64,000 bases of DNA, taken from contig NZ_BNCM01000012.1 in NCBI RefSeq assembly GCF_014656475.1, forward strand, positions 1 through 64,000, written 5' to 3'. This DNA comes from Sinomonas cellulolyticus (GTDB lineage Bacteria > Actinomycetota > Actinomycetes > Actinomycetales > Micrococcaceae). The notes beneath the pieces were generated by a model that was not told the origin of the DNA, searched no databases, and was given only the letters and a program-made list of their open reading frames with translations. Position 1 is the first letter of the stretch; every line of letters begins with the position of its first letter. The translations under genes were made by a program, and so were the position numbers. This document shows positions 26,553-34,555 of this stretch, one piece after another.

Positions 26553-26572
26553 AATTCATCAAGTGATGAATT
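26553..26572. promoter_or_regulatory. Perfect TetR operator palindrome
   Basis: AATTCATCA-AG-TGATGAATT has perfect 9-base arms and stands out in this GC-rich region. It is 30 bp upstream of the ATPase start and is the likely site for the repressor encoded at the end of the operon. Confidence 0.75.
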
Positions 26573-26666
26573 GCACGCTAGACCCGGGCCCGGCGGCGGT
26601 CAATGGAGCGATGTGACAGGACGGCCCGAGCGCGGCCCGGCACGGACGAAGACCCCCGGGCAGGGG

Positions 26667-26696
26667 CCAGGCGCCGGTGGGACGGCCGGCGCCTGG
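26667..26696. terminator. Terminator hairpin downstream of the DUF2249 gene
   Basis: CCAGGCGCCG (26667-26676) pairs perfectly with CGGCGCCTGG (26687-26696). It lies 22 bp beyond the DUF2249 stop on the minus strand and upstream of the ABC operon operator. Otherwise the 195-bp interval 26524-26718 holds only the operator. Confidence 0.6.
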
Positions 26697-26718
26697 AGTC
26701 GTGGGGGAGGGAGGGGGG

Positions 26719-27024
26719 CTACGCCTCGCGGCGGAACTGGACCTTCCACTCCTCGGGGCCCTCGGTGAGGTACGTGATCTCGAAGGCGCCGTCGCGGTAG
26801 CGCTGGTCCACCTGCGCGAGGAGGGGAAGGGGGGCGTGGTTGGCGATGATCACGAGCCCGGAGCCGACGGCGAGCGAGTCGAGCGCGCCGAAGATCGTCG
26901 CGTGCCGGATGGCGTGCGGGATGACACGGACGTCCAGCTCGGGGAAGCCCTCGGCGTCGTGCTCGCCGCAGGCGCAGGACGACTTCTGGGTCAGGGTCAG
27001 GGGGTTCGCCTCGGTGTATTCCAT
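26719..27024 (-). CDS. DUF2249 domain protein
   Basis: A 101-residue protein with the DUF2249 fold. Conserved elements are LDVRVIPHAIRHATIFGALDSLAVGSGLVI, ANHAPLPLLAQVDQRY and the closing GPEEWKVQFRRE. A CACGEH motif precedes the domain and could bind metal. DUF2249 proteins are often found beside nitrite/nitric-oxide and hemerythrin genes in denitrification clusters. Here it diverges from a regulator and a copper nitrite reductase locus, so a role in NO/nitrite metabolism is plausible. The ATG at 27024 has GGAAGGAC upstream. Confidence 0.85.
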   Translation of the reverse strand: MEYTEANPLTLTQKSSCACGEHDAEGFPELDVRVIPHAIRHATIFGALDSLAVGSGLVIIANHAPLPLLAQVDQRYRDGAFEITYLTEGPEEWKVQFRREA

Positions 27025-27065
27025 CTCATGTCCTTCCAGGGGAGGTGTCCTGCTCCAGACTTTAC

Positions 27066-27071
27066 TACAAT
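27066..27071 (+). promoter_or_regulatory. Candidate -10 box for the HTH regulator (leaderless)
   Basis: TACAAT ends seven bases before the GTG at 27079 in an unusually A/T-rich patch (27061-27078). The patch has partial dyad symmetry (TTTA...TAAA) and may also be an operator shared with the divergent DUF2249 gene. Confidence 0.5.
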
Positions 27072-27078
27072 AAATTCC

Positions 27079-27831
27079 GTGGAAAAGACCTCTCTCGGCC
27101 CGCAGCCCGCTTCCCCCGGCCCCGCGCTTCCCCTCTCCGGCGCGCGTGCCGCCATTCTCGACCTGCTGCGCGCCGCCGGGGGCCCGCGCACGGTCGAGGA
27201 GCTCGCCGGAGAGACCGGGCAGCACCCCAACACCGTCCGGGAACACCTCGAGGCCCTCGTGGGCGCGGGGAGAGCGGAACTCGTCGACGGCCCTCCGCTG
27301 GGGGAGGGCCGTCGCGGACGTCCGGCCAAGCACTACCGTGCCGTGGAACGGCCTGAGAGCGTCGGCTACGCCGGGCTCGCCGGTGTGCTCGCCAGCGAGG
27401 TGGCGCGCCTCGCACCGGATCCCGAGCGCGCCGGGGTGGAGGCGGGACGCAGCTGGGCCCGCCGAACGCTGGGCGCTGCAGTCCACAGCGGCGCGGCCCA
27501 GGGCGATGCAGCGGGCGGCGGCACGGCAGGGAGCACCCCAGCTGCTGCTGTCCCGGCCGCAGACGCACGACGCCGCGTGCTCGCCGAACTCGATGAATTG
27601 GGCTTCGGCGTCGAGGAGCCGCAGAGCCGGGGCGCCCGTGCCAAGGGGACCGTGCGCCTCGTGGCCTGCCCGCTGCTGGCTGCGGCCAAGGACGAGCCCG
27701 GCGTCGTCTGCTCGGTGCACGCGGGCCTCGTCGAGGAGTCGCTGAGGCTCCTCGGCCACCCTGAGCTGGGCTCCGCCCTCGAGCCGTTCGCCGAGCCCGG
27801 CGCATGCCTGCTGACGATCGGCCGCGCGTGA
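27079..27831 (+). CDS. HTH (ArsR/SufR-like) regulator with C-terminal cysteines
   Basis: A 250-residue regulator. A winged helix occupies about residues 20-100 (ILDLLRAAGGPRTVEELAGE, then QHPNTVREHLEALVGAG). The C-terminal part ends CPLLAAAKDEPGVVCSVHAG with a third cysteine in PGACLLTIG. This layout resembles regulators that bind an Fe-S cluster at their C terminus, such as SufR, making NO or redox sensing plausible. It diverges from the DUF2249 gene and overlaps the next membrane-protein gene (GTGA), so it heads the nitrite reductase operon and probably controls it. The sensing role is inference. Confidence 0.8.
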   Translation: MEKTSLGPQPASPGPALPLSGARAAILDLLRAAGGPRTVEELAGETGQHPNTVREHLEALVGAGRAELVDGPPLGEGRRGRPAKHYRAVERPESVGYAGLAGVLASEVARLAPDPERAGVEAGRSWARRTLGAAVHSGAAQGDAAGGGTAGSTPAAAVPAADARRRVLAELDELGFGVEEPQSRGARAKGTVRLVACPLLAAAKDEPGVVCSVHAGLVEESLRLLGHPELGSALEPFAEPGACLLTIGRA

Positions 27832-29036
27832 GTCCCCGTACCGCGCCACCGCCGAGCGCAGCGCCCAAGATCGCCACCACTGTCTGGCCGCGCGCCCTCC
27901 TCCTGGTCCTCGGGGGCGCCGCCCTGCTCGCAGGCCTCGACGCGGCACTGGCGCTTCTCGGCGTCGCCGCCCCGGTAGGCGCGCAGGCAGCGCCCGCACT
28001 GCCGCCCTCGCACGGGACGCTCATGGTGTTCGGGTTCGTCGGCACCCTCATCGCGCTCGAGCGCGCCGTGGCCCTGCGGCGGTGGTGGGGCTATTCGGCT
28101 CCTGCACTGCTGGGTGTCGGCTCCCTCGCGCAGCTTGCGCCCACGCCGGGCGCCGGCACGGCCTGGGTACCGCGCGCCGTCGTGCTCGCGGGTGCCGTGA
28201 TGTTCGCCGTTGTCTACGTGCCGCTCTGGCGGCGTCAGCGGGACCCCGCCGTCCTCGTGCAGGCACTCGGTGCGGTCGCCGCAGCCGGTGGGGCAGCGCT
28301 GCTCGCAGCCGGGGTGAGCGTTCCCGCCGTCGTGCCTTGGCTGGCCGCCTTCCTGCTGGCGACCATCGCCGGCGAGCGTCTCGAGCTCGCACGGCTGCGG
28401 ATCTCGGGCCGCTGGGCAGAGCCGCTGCTCGTTGCCGCGTGCGCCGTGCTCGTCGTACTGGCCCCCGTCACCCTGCTCTGGCCCGCCGTGGGCTATCCCC
28501 TGTTCGGGCTGGCCCTGCTCGGGCTCGCCGCGTGGCTCGTACGGTACGACGTCGCGCGCGCCACCATCCGCTCCCGCGGGCTCCCGCGCTTCGTGGCCGC
28601 CTGCCTCCTCTCCGGCTATGCGTGGCTCGCGGTCGCGGCTGCCGTGAGCCTCCTCGCTCCCGGCTCGCGGTCCGGAGCGCTCACGGGATCGGCCTACGAC
28701 GCATTCCTCCACGCGGTGTTCCTCGGCTTCGTCATGTCCATGATCATGGCGCACGCGCCCGTGATCCTCCCGGCGGTCCTGCGCCGGCCCCTTCCGTACC
28801 TGCCGGCGATGTGGGTCCCGGCGGTGCTCCTGCATGCAGCCCTCGTGCTGCGCCTTGCCGTGGGTGACGCTCGCGGCGACATCGTCGCGTGGCAGTGGGG
28901 CGGGATGGGCAACGTGGCCGCCGTGCTCGCGTTCGTTGCCGTTGCCGCCTATGCCGTGGCGGCAGGACGGCGGGGGAGGCGGCCCACGCTCGACCGTTCC
29001 CGGCCCGCGCGCGCCCGTCAGGAGGGGGCAGCATGA
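27828..29036 (+). CDS. Polytopic membrane protein, NnrS-like
   Basis: A 402-residue protein with about ten to twelve membrane helices. It contains SHGTLMVFGFVGTLIALERAV in an early helix and FLHAVFLGFVMSMIMAHAPVILPAVL later. Histidines placed within helices recall the heme/copper membrane protein NnrS and the oxidase subunit-I fold. NnrS proteins occur next to nitrite and nitric oxide reductases and protect from NO. The assignment rests on this pattern and on the adjacent nitrite reductase. GTG start overlaps the regulator stop; the gene overlaps the next start by 4 bp. Confidence 0.65.
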   Translation: MSPRTAPPPSAAPKIATTVWPRALLLVLGGAALLAGLDAALALLGVAAPVGAQAAPALPPSHGTLMVFGFVGTLIALERAVALRRWWGYSAPALLGVGSLAQLAPTPGAGTAWVPRAVVLAGAVMFAVVYVPLWRRQRDPAVLVQALGAVAAAGGAALLAAGVSVPAVVPWLAAFLLATIAGERLELARLRISGRWAEPLLVAACAVLVVLAPVTLLWPAVGYPLFGLALLGLAAWLVRYDVARATIRSRGLPRFVAACLLSGYAWLAVAAAVSLLAPGSRSGALTGSAYDAFLHAVFLGFVMSMIMAHAPVILPAVLRRPLPYLPAMWVPAVLLHAALVLRLAVGDARGDIVAWQWGGMGNVAAVLAFVAVAAYAVAAGRRGRRPTLDRSRPARARQEGAA

Positions 29037-31774
29037 TCCCCACCGTGCCGCCCCGGGGGGCCAGCCCCGCGCCGGTTCCCGGCCGGCCCGGCACCGGCCG
29101 TGCCACATGGCACCGCTGGGCCAACGTCCCGACACTCGTGTGGCTGCTGGCCATCGCGGTGCTCTCCGGAATCCACCGTGGCGTCCCCGCCGCAGGGTGG
29201 CTCCTGACGCATCTTGCCCTGCTGGGCGCGGCGACCAACGCCATCATGGTCTACTCGTGGCACTTCGCCGAAGCGCTCCTGCGGCTGCCCGTGCCGTCAC
29301 GCCGAGCCCTCGCCGCGCGGCTTGCACTGCTGAACCTCGGCGCCGCCGTGGCCATGGCCGGCGTTGTGGGCCAGATGTGGCCCGCGACGGTCGCGGGCGC
29401 CGCGGCCATCGGGGCCGCGGCGGGCTGGCACGGGATCGCCCTGCTGCTGCGCGTGCGCCGGGCTCTGCCCTCGCGGTTCGCCTCGACCCTGCGGTACTAC
29501 CTCGCGGCATGCGCCCTCCTGCCCCTCGGCGCCGCAGCGGGAGCCCTGCTCGCGCTCCCCGGCCTCGAGGACGCGGGTGACCTGCACCCGCGCCTCCTGC
29601 TCGCCCACGAGTCGGTCAACGTCCTGGGCTGGGTGGGCCTGAGCGTCCTCGGCACCCTCGTCACCCTGTTCCCGACCATGCTGCGCACGCGCGCCGACGA
29701 CGCGGCGGAGCCCACGTCGCGCCGCGCACTGTGGGCCCTCCTGGCGGGTGTGGGGCTGGCCGCCGTGGGCGCACTCGTCGGCGTCCGGCCCCTCGCAGCG
29801 GCCGGCGTGCTCCTGTACCTGTCCGGCGTGGTCGTCTCGGCCGTCCCGCTCGCGCGCGCGGTGCGGAGCAAGCCGCCGGTGGCCTTCGCGCCGCTCTCGG
29901 CACTCGCCTCCCTGCTGTGGCTCGCCGGTGCCCTCGTGCGCCTCGCCTGGCTGTGCGCCACCGCATCGGACTGGGAGTCCCTCCACGTGGCCCTCGCGGA
30001 CCTCACGCCAGCCCTGGCCGCCGGGTTCGCCGCGCAGGTGCTGCTCGGTGCTCTCTCGTACCTGCTCCCGGTCGTCTTCGGCGGAGGCCCGGCCGTGGTC
30101 CGGCGGCGCACCGACATGCTCGACGGCGCCGCGTGGTTCCGCGTGGTCCTCGCCAACGGGGCGCTCGCGCTCTACCTCCTCCCGGTGCCCAGCACGGTCC
30201 GGGTGTCCGCGGCCGTCGCGGGCCTCGTGGCGCTCGCGGCCTTCCTGTGGCTGGCCGGCCGGGCGTGGTTCTCCCGCCCCCGCCCCGAGGACCAGCCCCG
30301 GTACCCGGCAGGCTCCGGGCCTATCGCCGTGGGCGCATCCGTCCGCAGCCGCCTCGGCTCGGGGGCCGTGGGACTGGCCGTGCTGCTCACGGCCGTCGTG
30401 ACCGGGGTTGCCGCAGATCCGTCCGTGCTTCCTGCCGCGGGCGGGGGCTCTCCTGTGGCCGCCGAGGCGGCCGGCGCCGCGGGAGCGGACGGAGGCACCG
30501 GCGTCGTGCCCACCGGCCACACCACGACCGTGGACGTGGCCATGTCCGGGATGCGCTTCGTGCCGGACACTGTGGCCGTTCCCGCGGGGGACCGGCTCAT
30601 CATCAGGCTGTCCAATAAGGACCAGACCCCGCACGACCTCGTGCTCGCCACCGGCCAGGACTCCGGGCGCGTCTACCCCGGGCAGGGCGGCCAGCTCGAC
30701 GCCGGGGTGATGGCCGCCTCCGTGGACGGCTGGTGCTCTGTGGTGGGGCACAAGCAGATGGGCATGGTGTTCCGGGTCAACGTCACGGGCACGGCCGGCC
30801 CCGGTGCTCCCCAGGCTGGGACGATGGACATGCCAGGCATGCAGCACGCGGCCGCGTCGTCCGCTGCCGCAGCACCCGCGTCCCCCGGCGCCTCCGCAGG
30901 GGCCCACACCCCGTACCCCGCCGACCTCCCGCCCGTGCCCGAAGGGACGACCCACAAGGTGACCCTCACCGTGCGGGACACGGTCACGGAGGTGGCACCC
31001 GGGGTTGAGCAGACGCTGTGGACCTACAACGGAACCGCGCCGGGGCCCGTGCTGCACGGCCGGGTGGGGGACACGTTCGAGGTGACGCTCGTCAACGACG
31101 CCTCCGCGGGGCACTCGATCGACTTCCACGCGGGCTCGCTCGCCCCGGACGGTCCCATGCGGACCATCGACCCCGGCCAGCAGCTCACCTACACGTTCAG
31201 GGCCACCCAGCCGGGGATCTGGATGTACCACTGTTCCACCATGCCGATGTCCCTGCACATCGCGAACGGGATGTTCGGCGCCGTCGTGATCGACCCGCCG
31301 GATGCGCCGCCCGTGGACCACGAGTTCGTGCTCGTCCAGAGCGAGCAGTACCGGGGCGCCGCGGCGGCCGACGGCGCGCCGGGGATCGCCGACTCGGCGA
31401 AGATCGCTGCTGGTGCGCCGGACGCCGTGGTCTTCAACGGGTACCCGAACCAGTACGACGCCGCGCCGCTCGCCGTGCGCGCGGGGGAGCGGGTCCGCGT
31501 GTGGGTCCTCGACGCCGGCCCGGACCGCGCGACGTCGTTCCACGTGGTCGGCGCCCAGTTCAGCGCCGTCTGGGCGGAAGGGGCGTACCGGCTCGCCCCG
31601 GGCGCGGACGGCGGGCAGGCGGGGGCGTCCCAGGCCATGGACCTTGCTCCCGCGCAGGGCGGCTTCGTGGACCTGACGTTCCCTCAGGCGGGCCACTATC
31701 CCTTCGTGAGCCACTACATGGTGGACGCCGAGCGCGGGGCGCACGGGGTGTTCGAGGCCGGTGCCGCCAAGTGA
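29033..31774 (+). CDS. nirK: Membrane-fused copper nitrite reductase (three cupredoxin domains)
   Basis: A 913-residue protein. Residues ~30-475 form about twelve membrane helices, including LLAHESVNVLGWVGLSVLG, reminiscent of oxidase/NnrS-type heme helices. A first extracytoplasmic cupredoxin (about 495-590) has type 1 copper ligands H534, C568, H573 and M576/M578. After a Met/His- and Ala-rich linker come two nitrite-reductase cupredoxin domains (about 640-913). Their type 1 ligands are H694, C734, H742 and M747; type 2 ligands H699, H733 and H894; active-site residues D697 and H837. All catalytic residues of NirK are therefore present, reducing nitrite to NO. The extra cupredoxin may feed electrons from the membrane domain. 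It ends the operon begun at 27079. Confidence 0.85.
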   Translation: MIPTVPPRGASPAPVPGRPGTGRATWHRWANVPTLVWLLAIAVLSGIHRGVPAAGWLLTHLALLGAATNAIMVYSWHFAEALLRLPVPSRRALAARLALLNLGAAVAMAGVVGQMWPATVAGAAAIGAAAGWHGIALLLRVRRALPSRFASTLRYYLAACALLPLGAAAGALLALPGLEDAGDLHPRLLLAHESVNVLGWVGLSVLGTLVTLFPTMLRTRADDAAEPTSRRALWALLAGVGLAAVGALVGVRPLAAAGVLLYLSGVVVSAVPLARAVRSKPPVAFAPLSALASLLWLAGALVRLAWLCATASDWESLHVALADLTPALAAGFAAQVLLGALSYLLPVVFGGGPAVVRRRTDMLDGAAWFRVVLANGALALYLLPVPSTVRVSAAVAGLVALAAFLWLAGRAWFSRPRPEDQPRYPAGSGPIAVGASVRSRLGSGAVGLAVLLTAVVTGVAADPSVLPAAGGGSPVAAEAAGAAGADGGTGVVPTGHTTTVDVAMSGMRFVPDTVAVPAGDRLIIRLSNKDQTPHDLVLATGQDSGRVYPGQGGQLDAGVMAASVDGWCSVVGHKQMGMVFRVNVTGTAGPGAPQAGTMDMPGMQHAAASSAAAAPASPGASAGAHTPYPADLPPVPEGTTHKVTLTVRDTVTEVAPGVEQTLWTYNGTAPGPVLHGRVGDTFEVTLVNDASAGHSIDFHAGSLAPDGPMRTIDPGQQLTYTFRATQPGIWMYHCSTMPMSLHIANGMFGAVVIDPPDAPPVDHEFVLVQSEQYRGAAAADGAPGIADSAKIAAGAPDAVVFNGYPNQYDAAPLAVRAGERVRVWVLDAGPDRATSFHVVGAQFSAVWAEGAYRLAPGADGGQAGASQAMDLAPAQGGFVDLTFPQAGHYPFVSHYMVDAERGAHGVFEAGAAK

Positions 31775-31856
31775 GCGGCGAGTGCCGGACAGTCGCGCTG
31801 GGATACATTGGTAGCTGACATTTTCTCCTGCTCCACATCCAGAAACGGAAAGCCCT
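31775..31856 (+). promoter_or_regulatory. proS leader region
   Basis: These 82 bases include A/T-richer stretches (GATACATT near 31801 and GACATTTTC near 31817) that could hold the proS promoter, but no convincing -35/-10 pair is seen. GGAAAG lies just before the GTG start. Confidence 0.3.
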
Positions 31857-33701
31857 GTGGTCCTGCGACTCTCCACCCTGTTCCTGCGCACGCTCCGGGA
31901 GGACCCCGCCGACGCTGAGGTGGCGAGCCACAAGCTGCTCGTGCGCGCCGGCTACATCCGCCGCGCGGCACCGGGCATCTACACCTGGCTCCCGCTCGGG
32001 CTCGCGGTGCTGCGCAAGGTCGAGCAGGTGATCCGCGAGGAGATGGCAGCGATCGGCTCGCAGGAGGTCCACTTCCCGGCGCTCCTGCCGAAGGAGCCCT
32101 ACGAGGCGACCAACCGCTGGACCGAGTACGGCGAAGGCATCTTCCGCCTCAAGGACCGCAAGGAGGCCGACTACCTCCTGGCCCCCACGCACGAGGAGAT
32201 GTTCACCCTCCTCGTGAAGGACCTGTACTCCTCGTACAAGGACCTCCCGCTCTCGCTCTACCAGATCCAGAACAAGTACCGCGACGAGGCCCGCCCCCGC
32301 GCGGGCCTCCTCCGCGGGCGAGAGTTCATCATGAAGGACTCGTACTCGTTCGACGTGGACGACGCCGGCCTCGACGTGAGCTACGCCAAGCACCGTGAGG
32401 CGTACCTGAAGATCTTTGCCCGCCTCGGCCTCGAGGTGGTCCCCGTCAAGGCCACCGCGGGCGCCATGGGCGGCTCCAAGAGCGAGGAGTTCCTCCACCC
32501 CACCGAGGTGGGCGAGGACACCTTCGTCCGGTCGGCGGGCGGATACGCCGCGAACGTCGAGGCCGTCACCACCGTGGTGCCGGAGGAGGTCGACTACTCC
32601 GACGCGCCGCCCGCACAGGTCCTCGACACCCCGGACACGCCCACCATCGAGACCCTCGTGGCCGCGTCCCAGACGATCTTCCCGAACCCCGAGCGGCCGT
32701 GGACCGGCGCGGACACGCTCAAGAACGTGGTCCTCGCCGTGACCCTGCCGACGGGGGAGACGCAGCTCGTGGTGATCGGCCTCCCCGGCGACCGCGCCGT
32801 GGACCTGAAGCGCGTCGAGGCGAACATCGGTGCCTTCCTCCCCGTCGCCGGCGAGATCGGCATCGAGGCCGCGAACGACGAGCAGCTCAAGCAGCAGCCC
32901 CTCATCGTCAAGGGCTACCTCGGCCCGGGCCTCGATCGCGAGGACGCGCTCCTCGGCCTCGAGGGCAAGGCCAAGATCCTCTACCTGGTGGACCCCCGCG
33001 TCGTCTCCGGCACGCGCTGGATCACCGGCGCCAACGAGCACGGCAAGCACGTCTACGGCCTCGTGGCCGGCCGCGACTTCGGCTGGGACGGCGTCATCGA
33101 GTGCACCGAGGTCCGCGCCGGCGATCCGGCCCCGGACGGCTCCGGCCCCCTCGAGACGGCCCGCGGCATCGAGATGGGGCACATCTTCCAGCTCGGCCGC
33201 AAATACGCTGAGGCCCTCGAGCTCAAGGTCCTCAACGAGAACGGCAAGCAGGTCACCGTCACGATGGGCTCCTACGGCATCGGCGTGACGCGTGCGGTCG
33301 CAGCCCTCGCTGAGTCGAACCACGACGACCGCGGGCTCATCTGGCCGCGTGCGGTGGCCCCCGCCGACGTGCACGTCGTCGCGGTGGGCCGCGGCGAGGA
33401 GATCTTCGCCGAGGCCGAGCGGATCACCGCAGAGTTCGAGGCCCGCGGCCTCACTGTCATGCTCGACGACCGCCCCAAGGTCTCCCCGGGCGTCAAGTTC
33501 GGCGACGCCGAGCTCATCGGCGTCCCGACCATCGTCGCCGTGGGCAAGGGCTTCGCGACGGGCACGCTCGAGGTCAAGGACCGCCGCACGGGCACCGCCG
33601 AGGATGTCCCCGTCGACGGAGTCGTGGACCGCGTCGTAGCGCAGGTGCGCGGGACGGCCCCTGAGGCTGTTCCCGCCGCAGCCTCGGCCGACGTCGACTA
33701 G
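31857..33701 (+). CDS. proS: Prolyl-tRNA synthetase
   Basis: A 614-residue class II synthetase of the bacterial type. Motif 1 region near [17 protein letters not shown], motif 2 in [23 protein letters not shown], an editing (INS/YbaK-like) insertion at about 225-400, motif 3 GSYGIGVTR, and the C-terminal anticodon-binding domain (about 500-600). It charges tRNA-Pro. The GTG start fits the family N terminus ([21 protein letters not shown]). In mycobacteria proS also sits just upstream of the rimP-nusA-infB cluster. Confidence 0.96.
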   Translation: MVLRLSTLFLRTLREDPADAEVASHKLLVRAGYIRRAAPGIYTWLPLGLAVLRKVEQVIREEMAAIGSQEVHFPALLPKEPYEATNRWTEYGEGIFRLKDRKEADYLLAPTHEEMFTLLVKDLYSSYKDLPLSLYQIQNKYRDEARPRAGLLRGREFIMKDSYSFDVDDAGLDVSYAKHREAYLKIFARLGLEVVPVKATAGAMGGSKSEEFLHPTEVGEDTFVRSAGGYAANVEAVTTVVPEEVDYSDAPPAQVLDTPDTPTIETLVAASQTIFPNPERPWTGADTLKNVVLAVTLPTGETQLVVIGLPGDRAVDLKRVEANIGAFLPVAGEIGIEAANDEQLKQQPLIVKGYLGPGLDREDALLGLEGKAKILYLVDPRVVSGTRWITGANEHGKHVYGLVAGRDFGWDGVIECTEVRAGDPAPDGSGPLETARGIEMGHIFQLGRKYAEALELKVLNENGKQVTVTMGSYGIGVTRAVAALAESNHDDRGLIWPRAVAPADVHVVAVGRGEEIFAEAERITAEFEARGLTVMLDDRPKVSPGVKFGDAELIGVPTIVAVGKGFATGTLEVKDRRTGTAEDVPVDGVVDRVVAQVRGTAPEAVPAAASADVD

Positions 33702-33708
33702 CGCCGGC

Positions 33709-34512
33709 GTGCCCAGCGGGTTCGAGGCCGTCGATCCCCTCACCCTCGTCCTGATCATCGTCGCCGGGTTCTGCGCCGGCTGGGTCGACGCCGTCGTGGG
33801 GGGCGGGGGGCTCATCCAGCTGCCTGCACTGCTTGCGGTGCCGGGCATTGCGCCCGTGCAGGCGCTCGCCACGAACAAGATGGGCTCGGTCTTCGGCACG
33901 ACGACGAGCGCGCTCACCTATGCGCGCCGCGTGCGCCCGGACCTACGCACGGCCATCCCCATGGCGCTCGTCGCGCTCGGGGGAGCGTTCGGCGGCGCCT
34001 CGGTGGCCACGGTGCTCCCGGGGAAGGTGTTCAAGCCGATCATCCTGGCGGCGATCGTCGCGGTGGCGCTGTTCACGGCCTTCAAGCCGCAGATGGGCCA
34101 GTACACAGAGCTGCGCCTCAAGGGCCGGCGCCACCTCGCCGCGGCCTGCGGCCTCGGGCTCGTGATCGGCTTCTACGACGGGCTCATCGGCCCGGGCACG
34201 GGCTCGTTCCTGGTCATCGCGCTCGTCTCCGGCATGGGGTACGCGTTCCTTGAGGCAAGCGCCAAGGCCAAGATCGTCAACATGGCCACGAACATCGGCG
34301 CGCTCATCCTCTTCGGACTCTTCGCGCCGGCCGGGACCCTCCTGTGGGGGCTGGGCCTCGTCCTCGGAGCCGCCAACATGCTCGGCGGATACACCGGGGC
34401 GCGCATGGCCGTGGCCAGGGGCAATACGTTCATCCGGTGGGTCTTCCTCGCCGTCGTCGCGGCCCTCGCCGTCAAGCTCGGCATTGATGTGTGGACGGAG
34501 AACTTCGCCTGA
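33709..34512 (+). CDS. TauE/SafE family sulfite/anion exporter
   Basis: A 267-residue membrane protein with eight helices and the family signatures GFCAGWVDAVVGGGGLIQLPAL near the N terminus and FYDGLIGPGTGSFLVIAL after the midpoint. These form an internal duplication characteristic of TauE/SafE. Members export sulfite, sulfonates or sulfoacetate; the substrate here is unknown. The GTG start is 7 bp after proS, so it may ride on the proS transcript. Confidence 0.92.
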   Translation: MPSGFEAVDPLTLVLIIVAGFCAGWVDAVVGGGGLIQLPALLAVPGIAPVQALATNKMGSVFGTTTSALTYARRVRPDLRTAIPMALVALGGAFGGASVATVLPGKVFKPIILAAIVAVALFTAFKPQMGQYTELRLKGRRHLAAACGLGLVIGFYDGLIGPGTGSFLVIALVSGMGYAFLEASAKAKIVNMATNIGALILFGLFAPAGTLLWGLGLVLGAANMLGGYTGARMAVARGNTFIRWVFLAVVAALAVKLGIDVWTENFA

Positions 34513-34543
34513 CACGGCCCTGTGCGGGCCCGAGAGCCGGGCG

Positions 34544-34549
34544 TAGCAT
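34544..34549 (+). promoter_or_regulatory. Candidate -10 box for the PLP decarboxylase (leaderless)
   Basis: TAGCAT ends six bases before the ATG at 34556. No ribosome binding site lies between. Confidence 0.45.
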
Positions 34550-34555
34550 GCAGCC

